Below, one piece after another: positions 25,553 through 32,317 of a DNA stretch of 36,122 bases. Position 1 is the stretch's first letter. Each line of letters opens with the position of its first letter. The translations under genes were made by a program, and so were the position numbers. The stretch is from contig JAKISG010000024.1 of NCBI GenBank assembly GCA_021648755.1, positions 1 to 36,122 on the forward strand, in the 5' to 3' direction. The notes under the pieces are model-generated. The model did not search any database. It was not told where the DNA came from and was given only the letters and a program-made list of their open reading frames with translations. This DNA is from Flavobacteriaceae bacterium (GTDB lineage Bacteria > Bacteroidota > Bacteroidia > Flavobacteriales > Flavobacteriaceae).

Positions 25553-27073
25553 TTATTTATTTTTTGGATATTTTTTTTTCATATAACTAATTATACTTTT
25601 ACGAATATCACTATTTAGTTCTTTGGGTTTAGGGGTGTAAACGTTAATAACGTCTTTGTTATCTGATTTTAAAAACGGAATATCAAGTCCTTTTAACAGA
25701 TACTCACTAAATGCGACTGTGTAAATATTATTTTTAATTATTGGTTTGTTTGAAATTAGCCATGTTCTTTCGTCTTTGTCTAATGTTGCTTTAAAGCGTT
25801 GTAAATATGCGCCAGTTCCTGCTTTTAAATTTCCGTAATTAAGTACTTTTTCTAATAATGAGCCTTTAATCTTTACTTTTAAAACGCTACCGCCGTAGGG
25901 TAAAACTCTAAAAATATCAATTCCTGTAATATTTCCTTTTAACTGATCGTCAACTCTAATTGAGCCTCCATTAACAATTGCGCAATCTACTTTATTATCA
26001 AAACCAAATGCCATACCTTCTGTAATGAGTTTGCCTAAATTAGTTTGAATGCTTCTTATTGGTGTATCGCGACCATTTAAGGGTGTTTTTGCAACGTAAA
26101 TAATTTCTTTTGGGTTTGGTAATATTTTTTTTATTTTTTCATCTAAAAGGGCATTCCATTTTTGAACAATTTGCGCTATTTCTTTAGCGGGTTTTATACT
26201 ATTATTTATGGCAACTAATGTTGATGTTATGGTATGTTCTTTAGTTTTAAGGTTGTATTCTAATCTATGTACGTAAGCGGTTTTTGCATTAGCATCTGCT
26301 TTTGCTATTTTACAATTATTAATTGGTATTAAGCGATTGGTATGTTCATGACCACCCATAATTAATGGAATTTCAGGTAGCATTTTAGCAATCATTTCAT
26401 CTTGACTTTGTTTTAAATGGGTTAAACCAATCACTAAATCTGTTTTGTCTTTTATACTATTATAAGCATTTTTTGAATCTTGATAAAAATCACCATAATC
26501 TACATAATTTTTAGGGTTTGAATTTATGGTTGGTGCAATAAACCCTATTTTTAAACTTTTGCCTTTTTTATTTTTAAATTCGTGTATATAGGTTCTTTCA
26601 ATATTGGTTTTTACATTATTTTTTTCGATATAAAAGGGTTTTAAAGTTACGCTATCTATTTTGTGGAGCACGTTTGTAGATATCCATTTAAAATTAGATT
26701 CGTTTAGGCGTTCTTGTAAGTCGTCATATTTTAAATCGAATTCATGATTGCCAAAACAAACTAAGTCAAAATGCATTGCATTCATAGTTTCTATCATTTG
26801 TTTACCTCTAATTCTTTTGCCCTTATATTTTAATGTGCCAATTAATGATGGGTTTAAAAAATCGCCTGCCATTACAAGAAATGTATTTGAGTTTTCGGCT
26901 AATAATTCTTTATGTAGTGTTTCTACACGTGCCATTCCACCAACTTTACCGCCTTCTAGAGCTGCAATTTCATAGACATCATTTAATTGTAAAAAAGTTA
27001 CTTTTACAATACTGTCCTCTTGGTAGCAAGAAGTTAAAAATAATACGACAAAAAAGAGGCTTATATTTTTCAT
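25553..27073 (-). CDS. 5'-nucleotidase / UshA-like metallophosphatase lipoprotein
   Basis: The N-terminus ends in the lipobox LTSC (about residue 16), indicating a lipoprotein. The metallophosphoesterase domain shows LQLNDVYEI, VMAGDFLNPSL, CFGNHEFDLKYDDL, IGLTHL and GGHEHTN, the usual two-metal ligand set. The C-terminal 5'-nucleotidase domain shows AIVNGGSIRVDDQLKGNITGIDIFRVLPYGG, the nucleotide-binding signature. It would hydrolyse nucleotides or nucleotide sugars in the periplasm; the true substrate is unknown. A TAACTTTG -7 element (27098-27105) precedes it, and trmD follows after 29 bp. Confidence 0.9.
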   Translation of the reverse strand: MKNISLFFVVLFLTSCYQEDSIVKVTFLQLNDVYEIAALEGGKVGGMARVETLHKELLAENSNTFLVMAGDFLNPSLIGTLKYKGKRIRGKQMIETMNAMHFDLVCFGNHEFDLKYDDLQERLNESNFKWISTNVLHKIDSVTLKPFYIEKNNVKTNIERTYIHEFKNKKGKSLKIGFIAPTINSNPKNYVDYGDFYQDSKNAYNSIKDKTDLVIGLTHLKQSQDEMIAKMLPEIPLIMGGHEHTNRLIPINNCKIAKADANAKTAYVHRLEYNLKTKEHTITSTLVAINNSIKPAKEIAQIVQKWNALLDEKIKKILPNPKEIIYVAKTPLNGRDTPIRSIQTNLGKLITEGMAFGFDNKVDCAIVNGGSIRVDDQLKGNITGIDIFRVLPYGGSVLKVKIKGSLLEKVLNYGNLKAGTGAYLQRFKATLDKDERTWLISNKPIIKNNIYTVAFSEYLLKGLDIPFLKSDNKDVINVYTPKPKELNSDIRKSIISYMKKKYPKNK

Positions 27074-27097
27074 TTGGTAGGAATGAATTTTAGGCTA

Positions 27098-27105
27098 CAA
27101 AGTTA
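27098..27105 (-). promoter_or_regulatory. -7 promoter element of the 5'-nucleotidase gene
   Basis: On the minus strand TAACTTTG matches TAnnTTTG, 25 bp before the ATG. No exact TTG -33 is seen at the expected distance. Confidence 0.4.
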
Positions 27106-27193
27106 ATGAATTATTATGGAGAAAATAACATATATTAAAAAATAGAAAAGTAAACTACATATGGAGGGAAGTAGAAACAAAGTGTTCAAAATT

Positions 27194-27316
27194 ATGTCAA
27201 AAAAATCAATGATATTAATAATTATTCAATTTTCTTGTCTTGCTTTTTTTGCAGTTAATGGTGTATTTAAAATCAATAATTGGTTGTTTTACTTACAGAA
27301 ATTCAAAAAGAATTAA
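27194..27316 (+). CDS. Possible 40-aa hydrophobic small protein
   Basis: ATG at 27194 opens 40 codons with basic residues at the start, a hydrophobic stretch (MILIIIQFSCLAFFAV) and a basic tail (YLQKFKKN). It resembles an export signal or a single membrane segment with a possible lipobox cysteine. It could be a small membrane protein or the leftover N-terminus of a lost exported protein. It lies opposite the tRNA-Lys and 5'-nucleotidase genes, and the tRNA terminator hairpin follows at 27338. Support is limited to length and composition. Confidence 0.3.
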   Translation: MSKKSMILIIIQFSCLAFFAVNGVFKINNWLFYLQKFKKN

Positions 27317-27337
27317 TTATTTTAAATTAGCGTTAAT

Positions 27338-27374
27338 AAAAAAGTCCGAAAACGTAATGTTTTTCGGACTTTTT
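27338..27374 (-). terminator. Terminator of tRNA-Lys
   Basis: A perfect 14-bp stem, AAAAAGTCCGAAAA with its complement, closes a 7-base loop with A/T tracts on both sides. It begins 14 bp past the 3' end of the tRNA on the minus strand. Because both flanks suit termination, it may also end plus-strand transcription. Confidence 0.85.
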
Positions 27375-27387
27375 AGATGATCAAAAG

Positions 27388-27460
27388 TGACCGGGCTGGG
27401 GCTCGAACCCAGGACCCTCTCCTTAAAAGGGAGATGCTCTACCAACTGAGCTACCTGGTC
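27388..27460 (-). tRNA. tRNA-Lys (TTT anticodon)
   Basis: The 73-base cloverleaf folds fully: D stem GCTC/GAGC, anticodon stem TCTCC/GGAGA with loop CTTTTAA (anticodon TTT), T stem CTGGG/CCCAG with loop TTCGAGC, discriminator A. CCA is not encoded. The acceptor stem GACCAGG/CCCGGTC has one A-C mismatch at pair 5-68. It is transcribed alone from a strong upstream promoter and ends at a hairpin terminator. Confidence 0.96.
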
Positions 27461-27463
27461 ATA

Positions 27464-27483
27464 ATCTTAAAATACTTTAAGAT
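27464..27483. repeat. 8-bp inverted repeat in the tRNA-Lys leader
   Basis: ATCTTAAA, four bases, TTTAAGAT lies directly 5' of the mature tRNA, inside the leader transcript. It may form a small hairpin next to the RNase P cleavage site. Confidence 0.5.
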
Positions 27484-27503
27484 GTATTTTTCATTAGCGG
27501 TTG

Positions 27504-27533
27504 CAAATATACTATGTAAAATTAATTAAACAA
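27504..27533 (-). promoter_or_regulatory. Bacteroidota promoter of tRNA-Lys
   Basis: On the minus strand TTG (27531-27533), a spacer of exactly 19 bases, and TATATTTG (27504-27511) match the Bacteroidota -33/-7 consensus fully. Transcription should start near 27497, giving a leader of about 37 bases before the tRNA. Confidence 0.8.
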
Positions 27534-27585
27534 GTTTTTTTTATTTTTTTTTAGCTTATTTTTACTGTTTAAAATTTATAGTAAT

Positions 27586-28095
27586 ATGAAATTAGTGTTA
27601 ATAGGTTATATGGCAAGTGGTAAGACTTTTATTTCTAAAGAATTAGCAAATAAATTAGGTATTAAACACATAGATTTAGATGCGTATATTGAAAAAAAAG
27701 AAAGCTTAAAAATTAAAGAAATATTTAAAAATGAGGGAGAAATCAAATTTAGATTACTTGAAAATAAGTATTTATTAAATTTATTGTGCTCAAAAGAACA
27801 ATTTATATTATCAGTTGGTGGAGGAACGCCATGCTATGCAAATAATATGGATTTAATTTTAAAGTATGCAAATTCGTTTTATTTAAGGGCAGATATTCAA
27901 ACTTTATTTAAAAGGTTGGTTATTGAAAAGGAGGATAGGCCTTTGTTGAGTAGAATTCCGAATAGTAAATTAAGGGAGTTTATCTCAAAACATTTATTTG
28001 AGCGTAGTTTATTTTACAATAAGGCAAATAATAGTATAGATGTAAATTGTAAAAGTATAGAAGAGGTTGCTTCAGAAATTATTACATTATTATAG
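27586..28095 (+). CDS. aroK: Shikimate kinase
   Basis: Phosphorylates shikimate in the aromatic amino-acid (chorismate) pathway. The P-loop GYMASGKT (7-14) is followed by HIDLDAYIEKKE with the shikimate-binding Asp, FRLLENKYL, SVGGGTPC with the conserved glycine cluster, and RPLLSRI in the lid. At 169 residues it has the normal size. It is convergent with the phosphoribosyltransferase gene, with only 19 bp between their stops. Confidence 0.95.
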   Translation: MKLVLIGYMASGKTFISKELANKLGIKHIDLDAYIEKKESLKIKEIFKNEGEIKFRLLENKYLLNLLCSKEQFILSVGGGTPCYANNMDLILKYANSFYLRADIQTLFKRLVIEKEDRPLLSRIPNSKLREFISKHLFERSLFYNKANNSIDVNCKSIEEVASEIITLL

Positions 28096-28114
28096 GTAGA
28101 TAATTTTGTTTTAT

Positions 28115-28615
28115 TTAATTTAAATAGGCAATAGCGTCTTTTTTAGTAAAGACTACGGTTATATGTTCTTGTATTGATGTGGATAATGAGATGCCTTTAA
28201 AATCTGCTTTTATGGGGTATTTCTTGTGATCTCGATTCACTAGAACTGCAGTTTTAAATTGTTTTAACGGTGTATCTAAAAAATGTTTTACGGCATAGAT
28301 TAATGTTGCACCTGAATTTAAAACGTCATCGACTAAAACTAAAGATAAGTCAGTATATTGTTCTGGTTTTAGAGAGGTTTTAATATTATTTTTTATGGGT
28401 TGTTTTTTGTTAACGGTTACTTGACAGAGTTGTATTTTTATTTTGCATATTTTTTTTAGTTCTTTTTTTAATTTTTCAGCAAAAATATATCCGTTGTCTA
28501 CAATTCCAGCAATAATGATTTCTTTTTCGGTTACATTATTTTCATAAATTTGGTATGCAATTCTTTTTATTTTATGTTTAATTTGCTCGTTGGTAAGGAT
28601 AATTGATTTTGACAT
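28115..28615 (-). CDS. Phosphoribosyltransferase (type I, PyrR-like)
   Basis: The 166-residue type I PRTase carries the PRPP-binding loop LVLVDDVLNSGATL (92-105) and an N-terminal GIVDNGYIFAEKLKKEL segment. The family includes PyrR, hypoxanthine and xanthine enzymes; the C-terminal hood does not let me choose between them. Upstream in its own transcription direction lies a degraded copy of the methyltransferase and S4-gene ends, suggesting the gene was once directly downstream of the methyltransferase now at 31287. Confidence 0.85.
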   Translation of the reverse strand: MSKSIILTNEQIKHKIKRIAYQIYENNVTEKEIIIAGIVDNGYIFAEKLKKELKKICKIKIQLCQVTVNKKQPIKNNIKTSLKPEQYTDLSLVLVDDVLNSGATLIYAVKHFLDTPLKQFKTAVLVNRDHKKYPIKADFKGISLSTSIQEHITVVFTKKDAIAYLN

Positions 28616-28645
28616 TTTTAAAATTTAATATTTTATAAGTTACAA

Positions 28646-28713
28646 GTTTACGATTTTAAGTTAATTTTTTTCAAATATAGCAAATAATTCTTTTTGTATT
28701 CTTGGTTTAATTG
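28646..28713 (-). repeat. Left copy of the 68-bp exact direct repeat (methyltransferase 3' end)
   Basis: Identical over 68 bases to 31272-31339. It encodes the last residues of the methyltransferase (IKPRIQKELFAIFEKN and stop at 28661-28663) but has no gene body: immediately before it lies a remnant of the S4 gene tail. The join has ATTG, shared by both parents, as microhomology. Confidence 0.95.
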
Positions 28714-28717
28714 TTAT

Positions 28718-28771
28718 TTATGGTAGTATTTCTCTTCTGTCTTTTTTGGTTGACCCTTCTCCTTTTTTATT
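28718..28771 (-). pseudogene. Remnant of the S4/Hsp15-like gene 3' end
   Basis: Reads NKKGEGSTKKDRREILP and stop, matching the tail KKGEGRPTKKDRREM of the intact S4 gene at 31855-32235. 28728-28752 is identical to 31892-31916, and 28756-28769 to 31923-31936. The indel between these two blocks is three bases in frame. Homology stops at 28769, so only the last portion is present. Confidence 0.85.
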
Positions 28772-28823
28772 TTATAATTTTCTGTAGAAAACTCTACAAC
28801 TATTTCTTGTCTATATATTAAAA

Positions 28824-29540
28824 TTATTTCTTCTTCTTTTTATTCTTAATTGTGTAAGAATATTTTAGACCAACTATATTTGTTGTTTGAGCAATAGTTC
28901 TATTTAATTGTTTTTCGAATCTATAAAACAAACCAAACCTTCCCATTTTTTTTGTGTTATAAGAAGTTCCAAATGTTAATCTGTATTTTGAAAAATCATT
29001 TTTTGAGTTAACTGCTGATCCTGACCTATTAAATATTTCTGCCGAAATTTTTGGGTCTAACTTCCACCTTCTAATATTATATCCAACCGATGCTTTAAAA
29101 CGTGTTTGATTATTAGGGTCATCCCCATCTGCTTCGGACAGCCCTAATTCATTTTTCATTTGATACCGAAGCCTGTATTTTAATGAAAACCTATCCATTC
29201 TGTGCCCATAAATTACATCAAATTGAATTCTATTAAAATCATCATAACCTTGGATAGCACCTTTATTATCATTCTCTTTGATGTATCTATATGCCGCAGC
29301 AATATCAAAGTTTTTAGATATAGAGTAGGTCGCTCCTATTTGTGTAAAATAGGTATCTATAGCAGAAACATTTTCCTTTAAACGCAGTTGCTCCTGGACA
29401 GTAAATGTCCATTTTTTATCTAATTTATAATTTAATTCGGCTGCAAACCAAGCCGAAAAATCTGTGTTATTTTGCGAAAATATGTTATTTATAAATAAAA
29501 CTGCTACTATTATTAAAACTGATTTTTTTCTTAAATTCAT
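28824..29540 (-). CDS. DUF2490 outer-membrane beta-barrel protein
   Basis: A signal peptide (MNLRKKSVLIIVAVLFINNIFSQ) is followed by DFSAWFAAELNYKLDKKWTFTVQEQLRLKEN, the DUF2490 opening, and then alternating amphipathic strands such as FDIAAAYRYI, FSLKYRLRYQMKNEL and RFGLFYRFEKQLNR. The last strand ends GLKYSYTIKNKKKKK. This pattern and the length of 238 residues suit a 10-12 strand outer-membrane barrel. It is the last gene of the VTC-DUF4956-DUF2490 module (34-bp gap). The poly-Lys end is somewhat unusual for a barrel, which normally ends in an aromatic residue. Confidence 0.82.
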   Translation of the reverse strand: MNLRKKSVLIIVAVLFINNIFSQNNTDFSAWFAAELNYKLDKKWTFTVQEQLRLKENVSAIDTYFTQIGATYSISKNFDIAAAYRYIKENDNKGAIQGYDDFNRIQFDVIYGHRMDRFSLKYRLRYQMKNELGLSEADGDDPNNQTRFKASVGYNIRRWKLDPKISAEIFNRSGSAVNSKNDFSKYRLTFGTSYNTKKMGRFGLFYRFEKQLNRTIAQTTNIVGLKYSYTIKNKKKKK

Positions 29541-29574
29541 TTTTTTATTTTTAATTGGTTATACTCGTTTTTAT

Positions 29575-30183
29575 CTATTGATTATATTCATCGTAATAAA
29601 TTACTATATTGGCTGTATCTTTTAAAAAATCTACATCCTTCACAATGGTTTTTTCTATTTTTAACCCTGTTCTTTTTTCTAAATCTATATTTAAAAGATG
29701 GTAATTTTCGGGCTTTATATTTTCTATTTTTTCATAAACAATCTTTTTAGTAGATAATAATTTTTCTTGAAACCATAGTTTTTCCAATAACAATAAAGAA
29801 ATAACAATTACTACATTAGAGCCAATTATCTCAGCATAACTCATTTTAGAATTCGCCAACGAGTTGACTACAGAAACACCAATAACAACAAAAAGATAGG
29901 TCATTTCTTTAATAGGAATAGGATCTGTACGATATCTGATAATTCCGAAAATAGCGAAAAGACCTAAAGCCATCCCTAAGTCTAACTCGTATTTTTTTAG
30001 TGTAAAGCACAAGAAAAATACAATTGTACTAATCATAAAGTAGGTAAAAAGATAATTTTTATTTCTTGCCTTTACATAATAGATATAACGTATAATCACT
30101 ACTAAAAAAATAGTATTGATTACAAAACGAAATAGCATTTTGTAAAAATCATCATCAAAAAGTGGTATGTCTAAGAATTCCAT
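29575..30183 (-). CDS. DUF4956 membrane protein
   Basis: The 202-residue protein has four to five membrane helices (about 17-36, 44-62, 68-84, 93-110 and 117-136). Its signature loop GLFAIFGIIRYRTDPIPIKEMTYLF is the hallmark of DUF4956. A soluble C-terminus of about 65 residues ends with KDTANIVIYYDEYNQ. DUF4956 genes are commonly found with VTC-domain genes. Here the start overlaps the VTC gene end by 13 bp, indicating coupled translation. A role in transporting or anchoring the product of the VTC enzyme is inference. Confidence 0.9.
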   Translation of the reverse strand: MEFLDIPLFDDDFYKMLFRFVINTIFLVVIIRYIYYVKARNKNYLFTYFMISTIVFFLCFTLKKYELDLGMALGLFAIFGIIRYRTDPIPIKEMTYLFVVIGVSVVNSLANSKMSYAEIIGSNVVIVISLLLLEKLWFQEKLLSTKKIVYEKIENIKPENYHLLNIDLEKRTGLKIEKTIVKDVDFLKDTANIVIYYDEYNQ

Positions 30184-30935
30184 AAGGTTGTAGATATTTT
30201 ATTTATTTTAATTAATTTTTGTTTAAATCTGTTGTGTTTTATATTTTTATATAAATTCAGTATTCCAACGCAATATTTGCTAATACTATATGGATGTGTT
30301 CTATATTTTTTTAGAATTTTTACTATCGGAGAATTTCTATCATAGCGTTCTTGTTTTAATTCTATAATCACCAAATTATCATATCTTTTTTCATTTTTAT
30401 CTAATGAAAATGATAAGTTTAAATCTATAGTAACCCTTTCTTTAGCGTTTTTATTTACAAGAGTAATTCTCTTAAAACTATTCCACAAAGTAGATGTCAA
30501 GGAATAATCTTTATTTGTTGTTTCTGTAATAAAATTTGTTGATTTTTTTGATAAGTTCGTTTCAAAGTTATCAATTTTTATTCTATTTTTGATGGTATTT
30601 CCTTTGATATCTTTTTGTTTTACCTCTAAAAAATAAATATCAGATTCTACGTATTTTCTAATTCTTATCTTGGTTCTTCTTACCCTTTTGTTATGATGAT
30701 CAAAATAAAATTTCTTTAAATCTGTGTCAAAATATAGTGAATTATAATTCATCAATCTATTACCTTCTATTTCTAATACATCATAGTCTTTTTTGACTAA
30801 CTCTAATATTTCAATCAATTGTTTTTTTGCGATAAGAAATTTTGTATCTACTCGTTTCATTAAGGCTACTTGGTCCATTTCTTTTAATGAAATTGAGGTA
30901 AATGTATTTATTGTATTAATTTCTTTTTCGTTCAT
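30171..30935 (-). CDS. VTC domain protein (polyphosphate polymerase family)
   Basis: Member of the VTC tunnel-fold family; the yeast Vtc4 homologue makes polyphosphate from ATP. Key segments are present: RVDTKF (28-33), the basic KIRIRKY (89-95), FLEVKQK (102-108), VTIDLNLSF, the acidic metal-binding strand IIELKQE (190-196) and SISKY (217-221). These supply the conserved Arg, Lys and Glu of the active tunnel, so catalysis looks possible. The length of 254 residues is normal for bacterial members. Its ATG overlaps (ATGA) the stop of a start-less upstream frame, and its end overlaps DUF4956 by 13 bp. Bacterial activity is not established from sequence. Confidence 0.88.
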   Translation of the reverse strand: MNEKEINTINTFTSISLKEMDQVALMKRVDTKFLIAKKQLIEILELVKKDYDVLEIEGNRLMNYNSLYFDTDLKKFYFDHHNKRVRRTKIRIRKYVESDIYFLEVKQKDIKGNTIKNRIKIDNFETNLSKKSTNFITETTNKDYSLTSTLWNSFKRITLVNKNAKERVTIDLNLSFSLDKNEKRYDNLVIIELKQERYDRNSPIVKILKKYRTHPYSISKYCVGILNLYKNIKHNRFKQKLIKINKISTTLWNS

Positions 30936-31264
30936 ATAATTTTTTTCAATCTTATATTATAACGTTTAAAATGAATAATATTATTATTATTTAAAAGAAA
31001 AAGAATATATTTACTATTAAAGGTCGTGGTCTTACAAAGGCTAATTTTGTATGTAAAACAGCACTTGTTGTTTTTGTCGTACAGTATTGTTGAAAGATGA
31101 AGACCACCTTTAGTTTCATCATTACTATTAAAATTTAATTCGTAAAATGAAGCATTTAGTATTCCGACATCTACCGTATTTTTATTATTACGATGTGTGT
31201 AATTTGTTCTTAATGATCTGTATGAAATAAATTTTTGTTTGCTTGTCGTTTCTTTCGCAATTTG
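30932..31264 (-). pseudogene. Start-less 110-codon frame upstream of the VTC gene
   Basis: On the minus strand one frame stays open from 31264 to the TGA at 30932-30934, which overlaps the VTC start as ATGA. It has no ATG or GTG, and its only TTG is near the end. It begins after a TAG, within eight bases of the edge of the 68-bp repeat (31272). The translation includes TVDVGILNASFYELNFNSND and KGGLHLSTILYDKNNKCC. This fits the 3' end of a gene truncated at the junction. In such AT-rich DNA 110 stop-free codons are unlikely by chance, but the last 30 residues (Asn-rich) are low in complexity. Family not recognised. Confidence 0.5.
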
Positions 31265-31271
31265 CTAATGT

Positions 31272-31339
31272 GTTTACGATTTTAAGTTAATTTTTTTCAA
31301 ATATAGCAAATAATTCTTTTTGTATTCTTGGTTTAATTG
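31272..31339 (-). repeat. Right copy of the 68-bp exact direct repeat (in the methyltransferase gene)
   Basis: Covers the last 17 codons and stop of the intact methyltransferase gene plus 15 downstream bases. It is identical to 28646-28713, with an offset of 2626 bp. Confidence 0.95.
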
Positions 31340-31868
31340 AGTTATGGCAATTTTCTAATGTGTTTATTTTAAATTTTGTTGCAAATAATTTTAGGTATTC
31401 TTTTTTTGATCCTCCAAATGGTGGACCGTCTTTGGTTAACGGAAATTGAAAGTATAGACCAACAATTTTACCTTCTGTATTCAAAATGTCGTACATTTTT
31501 GAAACGTAGTCTGTTCTTAAGTTAGGGTTCAGTGCGCAGAAAAAAGTTTGTTCAATAATTAAGTCAAATTTTTGGTTTAATTTAAAAAAATCACCTTGTA
31601 GTAAGTGTTCTTTTGGAAAATTAGGGATTCTAGAGGCTAAATTATCAAGAGGTTTTTTTACCAAGTCAATTACAAATACGTTTTTAAATCCGTTTTTATA
31701 CAAATATGCGGCTTCGTAACTATTGCCAGTACCAGGAATTAGAATTTTTACGTTTTTGTCTTTTAGTTGGTCAACGTATGTTTTTAAAGGTGTTGTTATT
31801 TCTCCAACATCCCAATCAATGGTATCTGTTTTGTATTTTTTTGTCCAAAAATTTTTATTCAGATTCAT
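31287..31868 (-). CDS. SAM-dependent methyltransferase (thiopurine S-methyltransferase-like)
   Basis: The 193-residue class I methyltransferase has the TPMT-family opening WTKKYKTDTIDWDVGEITTPL, the SAM motif ILIPGTGNSYEAAYLYKNGF (about 43-62), VFVIDLVKKPLDNL, and QGDFFKLNQKFDLIIEQTFFCALNPNLR. The FPLTKDGPPFGGSKKEY loop is typical of TPMT-like proteins. The natural substrate is unknown; such enzymes in bacteria may detoxify thiols, selenium or tellurium compounds. The start overlaps the S4 gene by 14 bp, so the two are coupled. A duplicate of its 3' end is found at 28646. Confidence 0.88.
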   Translation of the reverse strand: MNLNKNFWTKKYKTDTIDWDVGEITTPLKTYVDQLKDKNVKILIPGTGNSYEAAYLYKNGFKNVFVIDLVKKPLDNLASRIPNFPKEHLLQGDFFKLNQKFDLIIEQTFFCALNPNLRTDYVSKMYDILNTEGKIVGLYFQFPLTKDGPPFGGSKKEYLKLFATKFKINTLENCHNSIKPRIQKELFAIFEKN

Positions 31869-32235
31869 TGTTATTTATAGTATAGGTATCCATTTCTCTT
31901 CTGTCTTTTTTGGTTGGTCTTCCTTCTCCTTTTTTACGGTAATAATCTTTTGCAAATTTTAATGAGTTTTGATTGGCAAAGGCTTCTTTTGATGTGATAT
32001 CTTTTCGGTAAAGGTCAACTAATTTTGCGCCAACTCTATTTTTAGGTATATCTAATATGATAAATTCATAATTTATTTGATTTTTTCGCAGTAAAATTTT
32101 TTCGCCAGTAAAAACTAATTTTGAGGGTTTTATATTTTTGTTATGTAGTTTTACATGTCCTTTTTTACAGGCTTCTGTAGCAATACTTCGAGTTTTAAAA
32201 TAACGAGTACACCAAAGAAATTTATCTATTCGCAT
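31855..32235 (-). CDS. S4 domain RNA-binding protein (Hsp15-like)
   Basis: The N-terminal S4 domain MRIDKFLWCTRYFKTRSIATEACKKGHVKLHNKNIKPSKLV (1-41) is the heat-shock protein 15 type, which in E. coli binds stalled 50S subunits carrying nascent chains. The basic tail RKKGEGRPTKKDRREMD is characteristic of the family. The length of 126 residues is normal. It overlaps the methyltransferase start by 14 bp. A degraded copy of its tail lies at 28718-28771. Confidence 0.92.
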   Translation of the reverse strand: MRIDKFLWCTRYFKTRSIATEACKKGHVKLHNKNIKPSKLVFTGEKILLRKNQINYEFIILDIPKNRVGAKLVDLYRKDITSKEAFANQNSLKFAKDYYRKKGEGRPTKKDRREMDTYTINNNESE

Positions 32236-32317
32236 AATAAGTTCTAATTTTCAATAGTTTTAATTTCTATTCTTTGGTTTCTATTTCTGGAAGTTCTCTT
32301 GTATAAATTAGGTGTTG

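Noticed and set aside
28783..28798. 6-bp hairpin TGTAGA/TCTACA after the DUF2490 gene
   Set aside because: Correctly placed for a terminator, but it is followed by an A-rich stretch, not a T run, on the minus strand. Too weak to call.
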